Below, piece by piece: positions 1 through 6,557 of a DNA stretch of 6,686 bases (within the stretch, counting starts at the first letter, position 1; every line of letters begins with the position of its first letter). The DNA comes from Methanosarcina sp. Its GTDB lineage: Archaea > Halobacteriota > Methanosarcinia > Methanosarcinales > Methanosarcinaceae. Both the position numbers and the translations under genes were made by a program. Under the pieces are notes generated by a model, which was given only the letters and a program-made list of their open reading frames with translations, made no database searches and was not told the DNA's origin. The stretch lies in assembly GCA_003157235.1 (NCBI GenBank), contig PMJC01000284.1:3770-10455 (forward strand). Direction: 5' to 3'.

Positions 1-627
1 AGGGAAGGAGAAACCGATCTAGTAATTCCTGCAAAAGTGGTAACCTACAAAGACGTGAAATGGATGCGAAAAGATGCTGGTGGCCTGATCTGTGTTGCAA
101 TAGATCCTTTTGTTTCAAAACAGTTAAAATTACCGTTTATGGTGGACCTCATTAGCGAGGCCAGCAAAACCAGTGATTTTCTTGGAAAACTTGTGGAAAA
201 AAAAGGAGACCTTGATTATGATTCTCGTTCTTCTTTTTCTCTCTGGGTCAACCATAGAGATACCAGAACTGGGATTCCTGATGATGAAAGAGCCCTTACT
301 ATCCGAAAAATCGGAGAAATTACAGAAAAAAACGTCTCTGGAGACCTGACTCATTTTGGGGACTATTTCAGAACCCCAGGGCATGTAGCACTTCTGAAAG
401 CTGCTGAAGGACTTTTGAATGAACGTAATGGGCAAACCGAACTTTCAATCGCTCTTGCTCGTATGGCTGGAATTACTCCCGCAATGGTGGTTTGCGAGAT
501 GCTGGATGACAACAATGGTAAGGCCCTTTCCAAAGAAAAGGCAAAAGAATATGGCAAAGATAATGGACTTATATTCTTGGAAGGGCAGGAAATAATTGAA
601 GCTTATGTGACCTGGACAGGTTCATGA
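1..627 (+). CDS. ribB: 3,4-dihydroxy-2-butanone 4-phosphate synthase, 5'-truncated by window
   Basis: This cytoplasmic enzyme converts ribulose 5-phosphate to 3,4-dihydroxy-2-butanone 4-phosphate plus formate, supplying the four-carbon unit of riboflavin. The frame is open from base 1, and its first residues, REGETDLV, are the acidic active-site motif of the family, so the GTG at 37 is not the start; about 20-25 N-terminal residues lie outside the window (archaeal homologues are about 220-230 residues, 208 are visible). Further family signatures, numbered from the first visible residue: RKDAGGLICVA at about 23-33, TGIPDDERALTI at about 90-101, FRTPGHV at about 123-129 with the metal-binding His at 128, and CEMLDD at about 165-170. 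The C-terminus is intact and ends in TGA at 625-627. It is a stand-alone RibB without a fused GTP cyclohydrolase II domain, as in archaea. It converges with pdxT. The promoter is not visible. The identification is secure. Confidence 0.95.
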   Translation, partial: REGETDLVIPAKVVTYKDVKWMRKDAGGLICVAIDPFVSKQLKLPFMVDLISEASKTSDFLGKLVEKKGDLDYDSRSSFSLWVNHRDTRTGIPDDERALTIRKIGEITEKNVSGDLTHFGDYFRTPGHVALLKAAEGLLNERNGQTELSIALARMAGITPAMVVCEMLDDNNGKALSKEKAKEYGKDNGLIFLEGQEIIEAYVTWTGS

Positions 628-675
628 ATAAGAATCAATTTTCTTGTCCCTCAATCTCCCGCTTTTATTCAACCA

Positions 676-706
676 CATTTTTTTCTGTTGTTTATTAGTT
701 TATTTC
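676..706 (+). terminator. candidate U-tract terminator of ribB
   Basis: About 50 bases after the ribB stop the plus strand becomes T-rich, with T7 at 678-684 followed by further T clusters to 706; a second run, T9 at 782-790, lies further on. No GC-rich stem precedes them. Archaeal RNA polymerase can terminate on U-tracts without a hairpin, so these runs are the likely ribB 3' end. This rests on composition only. Confidence 0.4.
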
Positions 707-1255
707 GTACCCTTGATTCATCCAGTTTTTCGCGGGTCTCCTCTAAAATAGTATTTTTCACAATTTTTTCCCATCATAATATTTTTTTTTAATTCATTTA
801 ATTTTGCAATTTGAACGCCATTCGTAACTATACAGTCTACCACTATTCATTGGAAAATCTCTATTTTAATTTAATAGATACTTTTGATTACTAACTGGAG
901 GGAAAAAAATCAAACTTTCAGTTTCTCACCCAGTTAAAGGCGATTGGTTATGTTCGCACCCAAGCTCTGGATATAAAGGAATTATTCAAAATCAAATATT
1001 TTAGGGAATTTAGATAACCTCTGATTTTTATGAATCATAGATACAACATTTATAAGCATATGAGATAATTACAAATTTTATTGAAATCCTCATAATTTTA
1101 TAGACACAATGGTTTTGCATGAAGCAGTTTCATTATATAGTGCAAAAGTAGCTTAAAATATATATCAGTTAGTTAACAAATTTTTTCGGGGAAGTTTCTA
1201 TCTACGCAGCAACCTGCAGGGTATTGAATAATTAATTCGGAAGCCTATACGAATA
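707..1255. other. gene-free gap between convergent ribB and pdxT
   Basis: I see no supportable gene here. It is AT-rich and separates two converging genes, so promoters are not expected. One plus-strand frame from about 802 to 1059 gives runs of roughly 30, 40 and 13 codons between stops, but without start codon, ribosome-binding site or recognisable motif; runs of this length are common by chance at this base composition. A 7-bp inverted repeat (TAACTGG at 892-898, CCAGTTA at 930-936) is also within chance. No tRNA-like T-loop pattern was seen. Confidence 0.6.
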
Positions 1256-1855
1256 TCAGCAGTTGAATATTTTATCCAGGAAATACTGATGGATTCGTAG
1301 GTCATCGGTTAATTCCGGATGAAATGCAAGAGCCAGTACATTTCTCTGTTCTGCCATAATTATCAGATCGTCGAGATGTGAAAACACACTTACCCCAGGC
1401 CCACAGTTAACTATTCCCGGAGCTCTGATAAATACGCCTTTAAAAGGAGAATCGAGAATTTCAACTTTAAGTTCCGTTTCAAAAGAATCCCTCTGTCTCC
1501 CAAAAGCGTTCCGGTTTACTTTAATATCCATAATCCCGAGCAACTTCTGGCTAGTCTTTTCCACCTGTTCGTCTCCTTCTTTTGCGAGCAGAATCAACCC
1601 TGCACAGGTACCGAGAACTGGAACTCCCCTCGCAGCCACGTTCTTTATCTCTTCAGCAATTCCCTCGCGGGCCAGTAGCCTACAAAGAGTTGTACTCTCT
1701 CCACCAGGAATTACAATCCCATTACATTCAGGGACAATACCCTTATGCTTTATTTTAACTATCTCTGCAGCTCTCCCTCTTTGCACAAGGGCTCTCTTTA
1801 AAGCATCAACGTGCTCAGAAACCGCTCCTTGGATAGCTATTACACCTATCTTCAT
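1256..1855 (-). CDS. pdxT: pyridoxal 5'-phosphate synthase glutaminase subunit PdxT
   Basis: PdxT is the class I glutamine amidotransferase of the DXP-independent vitamin B6 pathway: it hydrolyses glutamine and channels ammonia to PdxS within the PdxS12-PdxT12 complex in the cytoplasm. The 199-residue length matches the family. Visible signatures, numbered from the chosen ATG: MKIGVIAIQGAVSEH at 1-15, IPGGESTT at 49-56, the nucleophile loop GTCAGL with Cys84, RNAFGRQRDSFE at 115-126, FIRAP at 142-146, and FHPELTDD with the catalytic His179 and Glu181; the Cys-His-Glu triad is complete. An ATG four codons upstream (1867) is in frame, but GGTG at 1865-1862 lies six bases before the ATG at 1855, which fits ribosome binding and makes the inner ATG the better start. 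It lies downstream of pdxS on the same strand with a 381-base gap, so co-transcription is possible but not assured. Confidence 0.96.
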   Translation of the reverse strand: MKIGVIAIQGAVSEHVDALKRALVQRGRAAEIVKIKHKGIVPECNGIVIPGGESTTLCRLLAREGIAEEIKNVAARGVPVLGTCAGLILLAKEGDEQVEKTSQKLLGIMDIKVNRNAFGRQRDSFETELKVEILDSPFKGVFIRAPGIVNCGPGVSVFSHLDDLIIMAEQRNVLALAFHPELTDDLRIHQYFLDKIFNC

Positions 1856-1861
1856 GAGAAA

Positions 1862-1865
1862 CACC
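1862..1865 (-). promoter_or_regulatory. ribosome-binding site deciding the pdxT start
   Basis: GGTG on the minus strand is complementary to the CACC of an archaeal 16S rRNA 3' end and sits six bases before the ATG at 1855. It lies inside the four-codon extension offered by the upstream ATG at 1867, which has no such site of its own (AT-rich sequence precedes it). This favours the 199-residue form. Confidence 0.5.
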
Positions 1866-2194
1866 ATTTTCTAGAAATTAATTTTTTATTTGTTGGATTT
1901 AAAATTCTGAAAAATTAAGTACAGTTAATTCGGGAAAAACAATATAATTAACTATCTTTGCTACGATTCAATGAGTAAATTTCGGTGGGCTGATTTTATT
2001 TAACTTTAGGCTATTGATTATATTTCGTATTTTTCAATTAGTTGGAACTCAGGAGTATCTATTGCATCAAAATAGATATCTCTCAACGATTTTTGATGGA
2101 ATGGATATTTAAAAAGTCAAATCAATTTATTCTCACAGGCTTGTAAGAAAGATGTATTTGCATAGATTTGAATTTTTAGTCCTGTTGAGTGAAA
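1866..2194. other. intergenic gap between pdxS and pdxT with TATA-like sites
   Basis: No gene is visible. On the minus strand two TATA-like sites could start a separate pdxT transcript: CGAAATATAATC at about 2026-2015, with a purine/A-rich BRE-like 5' part, giving a leader of about 140 bases, and TAATTATATT at 1950-1941, giving a leader of about 60 bases. Such sites are frequent in AT-rich DNA, so neither is strong. No riboswitch-like or tRNA-like structure was recognised. Confidence 0.35.
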
Positions 2195-2208
2195 CGAAAA
2201 GGAAAAAA
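2195..2208 (-). terminator. candidate U-tract terminator of pdxS
   Basis: Starting about 28 bases after the pdxS stop, the minus strand reads ACTTTTTTCCTTTTCG, a pyrimidine and T-rich tract of the kind used for archaeal termination. There is no stem upstream. If active, it would separate pdxS from pdxT transcription. Confidence 0.4.
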
Positions 2209-2236
2209 GTACTTATCGAAGAGAAATTCAAAATTT

Positions 2237-3133
2237 TCACCAACCTCGTTCCTGAAGAGCTTGTTCTACGGGGATCATATCGGCGCTGATGCCCTTCATT
2301 CCGAAACCAATACCTTTTGATATCTCAGCAAGTTTTGCAGGGTTATCATAGTTATTTACACCTTCAACAATTGCTTTTGCCATCTTTTCAGGATTTTCGG
2401 CTTTGAAAATGCCTGAACCCACAAAGACTCCATCAGCTCCAAGGCGCATCATAAGAGCTGCATCTGCGGGGGTTGCAATTCCACCAGCTGCAAAATTAAC
2501 CACAGACAAGCGCTGCATCTTTGCGGTTTCGATCACGAGTTCTATCGGAGCCTCAATCTCCCTGGCAACCAGAATCAGTTCTTCCCTTGTCTTACTAGAA
2601 AGTGCACGGATTTCGCCCATTATCTGTTTCATGTGCTTCACTGCTTGGCTGACATCACCTGTTCCGGCTTCTCCCTTGGTCCGGATCATGGCTGCACCTT
2701 CATTAATTCTTCGGAGGGCTTCTCCGAGGTTTCTAGCTCCGCAGACAAAAGGCACTGTAAACTGTGTCTTGTCTATATGGAAGAAGGGATCCGCTGGGGT
2801 CAGTACTTCGGATTCGTCTACCATGTCAACACCAAGTGCCTCCAGGATTTCAGCTTCTACAAAATGCCCTATTCTGGCTTTTGCCATTACAGGGATGGTA
2901 ACAGTATCAATGATTTGTTGAATTATCTCAGGATTTGCCATTCGGGCAACTCCACCCGCTTTCCTGATATCCGCAGGAACAGCCTGAAGGGCCATAACAG
3001 CAACTGCCCCAGCTTCTTCTGCGATTTTGGCTTGTTCAAGGGTTGTTACATCCATGATCACACCCCCTTTCTGCATCCTTGCAAAGCCTCGCTTGATAAG
3101 TTCTGTCCCATGTCTTAATTTTTCAAAGTCCAT
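2237..3133 (-). CDS. pdxS: pyridoxal 5'-phosphate synthase lyase/synthase subunit PdxS
   Basis: PdxS is the (beta/alpha)8-barrel synthase subunit that builds pyridoxal 5'-phosphate from ribose 5-phosphate (or ribulose 5-phosphate), glyceraldehyde 3-phosphate and ammonia delivered by PdxT. The product is 298 residues, the normal family length, and aligns end to end by eye with bacterial PdxS. Key residues from the chosen ATG: Asp28 in GGVIMDV, Schiff-base Lys85 in [11 protein letters not shown], second Lys153 in [10 protein letters not shown], phosphate-binding glycines in [17 protein letters not shown] and [12 protein letters not shown], and the conserved ending QERGW. Another in-frame ATG lies three codons upstream (3142) but directly abuts the GAGG Shine-Dalgarno, whereas the ATG at 3133 is nine bases from it, so 3133 is chosen. 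It precedes pdxT on the same strand. No frameshift or missing catalytic residue was seen. Confidence 0.97.
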   Translation of the reverse strand: MDFEKLRHGTELIKRGFARMQKGGVIMDVTTLEQAKIAEEAGAVAVMALQAVPADIRKAGGVARMANPEIIQQIIDTVTIPVMAKARIGHFVEAEILEALGVDMVDESEVLTPADPFFHIDKTQFTVPFVCGARNLGEALRRINEGAAMIRTKGEAGTGDVSQAVKHMKQIMGEIRALSSKTREELILVAREIEAPIELVIETAKMQRLSVVNFAAGGIATPADAALMMRLGADGVFVGSGIFKAENPEKMAKAIVEGVNNYDNPAKLAEISKGIGFGMKGISADMIPVEQALQERGW

Positions 3134-3142
3134 AAATATCAT

Positions 3143-3147
3143 CCTCT
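3143..3147 (-). promoter_or_regulatory. ribosome-binding site deciding the pdxS start
   Basis: AGAGG on the minus strand ends nine bases before the ATG at 3133 and zero bases before the ATG at 3142. Only the inner ATG is properly spaced, giving a protein that starts MDFEKLRHG. Confidence 0.65.
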
Positions 3148-3175
3148 TGTTTTTATCTTATTTATGAGATACACT

Positions 3176-3192
3176 GTGGGAAATGCTTCCAC
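3176..3192 (-). repeat. short hairpin in the pdxS leader
   Basis: GTGGGA at 3176-3181 pairs with TTCCAC at 3187-3192 (six pairs, one G-U) around a five-base loop, about 43 bases upstream of the pdxS start. It is too small to call a riboswitch; it may be fortuitous. Confidence 0.3.
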
Positions 3193-3341
3193 GAGTTTAA
3201 AGGCCATAATGTTTTTTTTCATTAATTACAACAAAAGACTAAGGTTTCAGTTTGCTGTTTTTCCAGTGGATTGTGAATACTCTCAATAGTTAAAAGCATT
3301 ATTTAAGTTATTTCTCAATTAAAAAATATAGAATAAACGAA

Positions 3342-3349
3342 CTTATAAA
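3342..3349 (-). promoter_or_regulatory. candidate TATA box for pdxS
   Basis: The minus strand reads AAATTTTTATAAGTTCG here, with TTTATAAG as the TATA-like core and an A-rich BRE-like stretch before it. Initiation about 25 bases downstream would give a leader of about 185 bases, long but not unusual for methanogens of this group. Other AT-rich sites nearby cannot be excluded. Confidence 0.35.
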
Positions 3350-3376
3350 AATTTAAGATGTTTCTTTTCGGAAAAA

Positions 3377-3396
3377 TAATGCATACATTAATGCAT
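3377..3396. repeat. tandem TAATGCAT direct repeat
   Basis: TAATGCAT occurs at 3377-3384 and again at 3389-3396, a 12-base period, each copy containing the palindrome ATGCAT. It lies just upstream of the pdxS TATA candidate and immediately beside a perfect inverted repeat, a layout that would suit a regulator. No family is assigned. Confidence 0.45.
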
Positions 3397-3398
3397 TT

Positions 3399-3427
3399 AT
3401 TTACAGTACCTCGAATCTACTGTAAAT
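3399..3427. repeat. perfect 10-bp inverted repeat upstream of pdxS
   Basis: ATTTACAGTA (3399-3408) and TACTGTAAAT (3418-3427) are exact reverse complements separated by nine bases. The site is about 50 bases upstream of the pdxS TATA candidate and about 270 bases before the start codon. It could be a protein-binding operator or an RNA hairpin. No T-run follows on the plus strand and no gene ends nearby, so a terminator role is less likely. Confidence 0.55.
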
Positions 3428-4384
3428 TTGAGATCAAATTTTTGCATATTTTATAAAATTTGGGTCCTTTGATAATAAATTTTCTGCGCGATAATTTATT
3501 GAGATTTGTAATTTTACAAAAAAATTAACGCAGTTTTCTTCTCATAACCTGTTATATTGATCTGCTTGTTTAATACAATACATTGCAAAGCCTTAATGGG
3601 AGTAGTACTATATGCACATATGTTAATTTTCGAGCCTCATAATCACTATTATCAGCACCCATATCTTATGATATATTATGCTACCTTCTTATTTTTGGAG
3701 CTTAAAGTTTTTCCTTGATTTTGGTTAAATAGGATGAGGACTCTACTTAAAAGGTGTCATATAGAGGATTCTAATTTATCTCTGGTTTTTTCCTTCGCAG
3801 GAATTTTGTCCAAATCTTTCTCGCTAATTTCTGTATTTAATCCGATTTTTTCTGTTCTGGTTCATTATTCTTTGATTTTAAAGATATCTTCCACTATACT
3901 TAATAATACTCCTTTATTTTCAATGTAATCAATGATGGAGATTATATAAAAAGTGTACACAACATCTTCAAATTCATTCTTAGAACAATAATAGCAAGAA
4001 CTTTTCTTAGTTTGAGTCTTTTTAGTTACGGAAAAAACTTGTTTCCTTGGAGCTTTTTTGAGCTAATGATCTTATTTCGTAATCATGTCATCTATTTCCT
4101 TTTTCTTAGAGCCTGTTCTTCACAAAATGATGAAGATTTCCAACTGAGGAAGTTTTATCTGGCCATTTTCATCAAAAAAAGTCGTAGAATAGATTTTTCC
4201 TCTGTTAAGGAAGAAATGGTTTTATCAAACTAAACTTTTCTGAATCATTTCACAACAAATAGTATTATCATACAAGAATACTTACTTAAAGTGCCACATC
4301 TAGTTGTTATAATAAGTACATTCTAAATGAGTTGCAATATCGTCAATGCAAAGAACTTCCTCAAGAAAAACCCTTTTTTAAAAT
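3428..4384. other. gene-free AT-rich region
   Basis: No intact gene is supportable. Two plus-strand open frames (3734-3928 and 4012-4233) have low-complexity F/S/L-rich translations, no ribosome-binding site and no recognisable motif. On the minus strand one frame from 4371 to 3676 keeps register with about eleven stops and one 65-codon open run (4062-3868, containing CYYCSKNEFEDVVY); the stop density is close to chance for this composition, so I do not annotate it as a gene. No tRNA, terminal repeats or transposase signature was seen. Confidence 0.5.
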
Positions 4385-4495
4385 CAAATATGATTTATTA
4401 TTTTTAGGATTTTTTATTTATTTCAGTTGCAGAAAGCGGACACAGTGATGAATTTTTGTGATTATATAACATATGAATAAGTGTCTCAAATCAAA
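4385..4495. repeat. diverged repeat, copy A
   Basis: This stretch resembles 6050-6155 in the same orientation. Shared blocks include GCAGAA, TGATGA followed by a TTTTTG run, AACATATG versus AAGATATG, and AATAAGT followed by CTCAA, with a few one-to-two-base gaps; by eye roughly two thirds of positions agree over about 100 bases. Minus-strand translation gives related residues (ITKIHH here, IAKTHH in copy B). The two copies flank the broken membrane-protein gene and its decayed neighbour. It may be an old duplication or a dispersed genomic repeat; no terminal inverted repeats or target duplication were found. Confidence 0.4.
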
Positions 4496-4843
4496 ACTAA
4501 ATATAACTATAACTATTAGCGCAACTAAAAACGCGGAAGGTATCATTGTAGTCATAATAATCATTAAAAGTGGAAAACCATTGGTCTCAGGTTATTGAAA
4601 GTAAATTATAGATTTGGTCTGAACCATTTGTGTATCCCAAAAAAAGATCGCTTTTCTGGATTTAAATTATATAATTTATTATCTTTTTCATAGATCGGCA
4701 CGGTGGATCCAATATTCCTTTCAGCCAAATACTCTACCTTTTACTAGAAACTGTATAGGTATATACATCAAAATAGCAGTATCTACGCATAAGAATTGTA
4801 ACTAATATGAGAATATCTTCTTCCTTCAAACCACTTATGTCAT
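4418..4843 (-). pseudogene. decayed gene of unknown function behind the membrane-protein gene
   Basis: Consecutive minus-strand fragments read like one small protein with frame breaks. Fragment 1 (about 4841-4738) gives SGLKEEDILILVTILMRR followed by YCYFDVYTYTVSSKR. After a probable one-base deletion near 4738, fragment 2 (4740-4606) gives VEYLAERNIGSTVPIYEK, then NPEKRSFFGIHKWFRPNL and TAA. Fragment 3 (about 4579-4418) contains a hydrophobic run from PLLMIIMTTMIPSAF to LIVIVIFSFD and ends in TAA; alone it could be a 48-codon ORF from the ATG at 4564, without a ribosome-binding site. An ATG at 4843 precedes fragment 1 but needs a one-base correction. I do not recognise a family; a soluble N-terminal part followed by one membrane segment is all that can be said. 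Its position directly behind the flippase-like gene suggests a former operon. Fragments 1 and 2 are the more convincing parts. Confidence 0.38.
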
Positions 4844-4868
4844 CCTTTAAAGATCATTTAAAAATTGC

Positions 4869-5907
4869 TCAAGATCGCTTTAAATACTTATGTACAAGCT
4901 CCGTATTTTTCAGTAACTTAAAACTCACGAATCCTCCTACTAAAATGTTTGTATAAAAAGTAAAAGCTCTCCATGCTGCCACTGCAATTCCGAGAATACT
5001 TACTGGCATAAAGGCTGAAAATATAGAAATTGCGGCAAATTCCGCTACTCCACTTGAACCCGGAGTCAAAGGTACAATTATAATTATAAGGAGCAGTACC
5101 TGCGCTGCAATACAAAGTAGTACGGAAGGAGGCTGGTTGAGGCCAAGAAGAATTACTGGGAGAGAAGAAAAATCAACTATCCAATATATAATTGTATATA
5201 CTATTACATAGAATAAATCTACACGTCCTTCTGTACAGAAAATATACATACTTTCCTGAAACTCATCAATTTCCTTATCAATTGACTCAAAGAATCTATA
5301 TAGTTTTCCCCCAATTTTTTTACCACTAAAACGCTTAATAATCCACGCTACAAGATTGTTTATGGCAAGTTTAACATAACGAGGTCTTAGTAACGCATAA
5401 AACATTATGATAAGACTAATTACTGAAAGAAGTCCACCTTAATACTACAACTGCATTCATGCGTGGATCTGACAATATACCATTGAATAGGTATATAGAA
5501 AAAGGCGCAGCCAACAACATTAATATAGCATCCAGTATGCGTTCGCCCAAAATAATTGCAGTTGCCTTTCCAATTGATATCTGATCCTGCTTGAGTAGAT
5601 GAATCCTTAAAGGTTCCCCGCCTATAGAAGAAGGAATCAGATCTGCGACGAAGGTTCCTGAAACTACAATTTCAAAAGATCTGATGAGTCCTACTTTATA
5701 TCCGAGTGCAGAAATCATTGATTTTATGCGTAAACCCCAGAAAACGAAGGAAAATAAGTGAATCACAAGCGCAGTTAATATATATCCAGGTCGAATCTCT
5801 CTCACAAATTCAATTGTATTCGTATCCAGAGTGAAGATTAGCACGACTGCTATAGAAAATATACTAATCAAAATTGATCTTGTTAATCATTTGGTATATT
5901 TTTTCAT
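4869..5907 (-). pseudogene. LPG_synthase_TM/flippase-like membrane protein, broken by a stop and a frameshift
   Basis: The combined reading is about 340 residues, typical of the LPG_synthase_TM (UPF0104, flippase-like) family that includes the MprF N-terminal domain and archaeal AglD. These polytopic membrane proteins act on lipid-linked or polar-lipid substrates; the substrate here is unknown. Part 1 (5907-5440) has membrane segments near VVLIF, ILTALVIHLFSFVFWGLRI and AILMLLAAPFSIYLF plus the family motifs IPSSIGGEPLR and GERILD. Part 2 (5438-4869) begins GGLLSVISLIIMFYALL and carries a long hydrophobic run, then PLTPGSSGVAEF, the conserved C-terminal signature. The two parts are out of register by one extra base at about 5439. 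The best start is ATG 5907 (MKKYTK), but codon 7 is TGA; the alternative is TTG at 5871, with no ribosome-binding site. The visible stop is TGA 4869-4871; a register slip near 4877 would instead give DLEQFLNDL and TAA at 4847, abutting the next fragment. Either a recent pseudogene or a gene with sequencing errors. Confidence 0.82.
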
Positions 5908-5945
5908 GAAAGCACAATCCGGTATCAACCTGAGTTCAGAGTTAA

Positions 5946-5967
5946 AAAAAAAGCGATTGCTTTTTTT
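5946..5967. repeat. A/T-stem hairpin with GATT loop
   Basis: Seven A plus GC (5946-5954) pairs with GC plus seven T (5959-5967) around GATT: nine perfect base pairs, with two further A on the left. On the plus strand it resembles an intrinsic terminator, yet no rightward gene ends here. On the minus strand it lies between a TATA-like site and the ATG at 5907. Function is unknown. Confidence 0.5.
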
Positions 5968-5972
5968 ATATT
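5965..5972 (-). promoter_or_regulatory. candidate TATA box for the membrane-protein pseudogene
   Basis: The minus strand reads AAGGAATATAAAAAAAGC, with a purine-rich BRE-like part before the TATA-like core. Initiation about 25 bases downstream, near 5942, would leave a leader of about 35 bases before the ATG at 5907, supporting that ATG as the original start. No clear Shine-Dalgarno precedes that ATG. Confidence 0.35.
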
Positions 5973-6049
5973 CCTTAGACCAAATAAAGTAAAGGATGTT
6001 TCTTACAAGTCCCACCAAAAGATATTTCTTCCGATCTTAAAATGCTCAC

Positions 6050-6155
6050 AAGAGTTTTTTATAATTTCTGGAGTCTTGGATTATTGCAACCGCAGAATCC
6101 TGGAAATAATGATGAGTTTTTGCGATACAGGAAGATATGTAATAAGTCTCAATCT
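6050..6155. repeat. diverged repeat, copy B
   Basis: This is the partner of the sequence at 4385-4495, in the same orientation and about 1.66 kb away. On the minus strand the aligned segment reads IETYYISSCIAKTHHYFQD, against LFICYIITKIHH in copy A. In the surrounding frame stops are frequent, so if it was coding it is dead. It ends just left of the perfect palindrome at 6157-6175, which copy A lacks. Confidence 0.4.
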
Positions 6156-6156
6156 T

Positions 6157-6175
6157 AACTTGACACTGTCAAGTT
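6157..6175. repeat. perfect 19-base palindrome
   Basis: AACTTGACA-C-TGTCAAGTT is an exact 9-bp inverted repeat around one central base. It overlaps a second small palindrome, AAGTTGAACTT at 6171-6181, so the TCAAGTT half-site is used twice. With a single-base centre it is a poor RNA hairpin and better fits a dimeric DNA-binding site or a recombination scar. No gene start lies close by: it is about 250 bases from the pseudogene ATG and over 400 from the promoter at the right edge. Confidence 0.6.
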
Positions 6176-6181
6176 GAACTT

Positions 6182-6557
6182 ATTTTTGCATGCTTCACAA
6201 AACTATTTTCACCCATATGCAGACCATTCGAGAATTCCTACATTACTATCTTTGGTTAGTTTTCATGAGTTATGGATCATTCTACTAAGAAGGAAACATT
6301 TCTTGCTTTTGAGGGAAATGTAAATAGTTCTTTGCTTAAAGTTTCCAGTAACTCATGGCCAAGCTAAATTTCTAAAGCACCGATTTTTTTCAGTGGATTA
6401 TGGTACTTTAGTATACATATGCTCCAATAATTGAAATCTTATACATTTGTTTGAATTTGTTCTGGTAAGATAGTAACGTAAGCATCAAAAGCAGTCATAG
6501 ATTTTATATTATGGTACTATAAATTTCAGGTTGTAGTTATGTATTCTGCCATTCCAC
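6182..6557. other. gene-free AT-rich region
   Basis: No gene is supportable. A minus-strand frame from about 6500 leftwards gives protein-like runs (for example LGHELLETLSKELFTF) but has stops about every 20-25 codons, no ribosome-binding site and no family signature. An 11-base direct repeat, ATTATGGTACT, occurs at 6397-6407 and 6508-6518, 111 bases apart. Confidence 0.5.

Noticed and set aside
130..557. Minus-strand open frames across ribB
   Set aside because: They are shadows of ribB, whose plus-strand translation matches the family throughout.
802..1059. Plus-strand frame with runs of about 30, 40 and 13 codons after ribB
   Set aside because: There is no start codon or ribosome-binding site and no motif, and run lengths of this order are expected by chance at this base composition.
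2403..3118. Plus-strand open frames across pdxS
   Set aside because: They are antisense shadows of the strongly conserved pdxS coding sequence, with no ribosome-binding site or known motif.
3734..4233. Two short plus-strand ORFs (64 and 73 codons) in the large gap
   Set aside because: Their F/S/L-rich translations, lack of Shine-Dalgarno and lack of any recognisable domain fit chance open frames in AT-rich DNA.
4918..5115. 65-codon minus-strand frame inside the membrane-protein gene
   Set aside because: It overlaps the segment carrying the conserved PLTPGSSGVAEF signature in another frame and is a shadow.
6397..6518. 11-base direct repeat ATTATGGTACT, possible CRISPR or iteron
   Set aside because: There are only two short copies with no third spacing-matched unit, so it is neither an array nor a credible origin.
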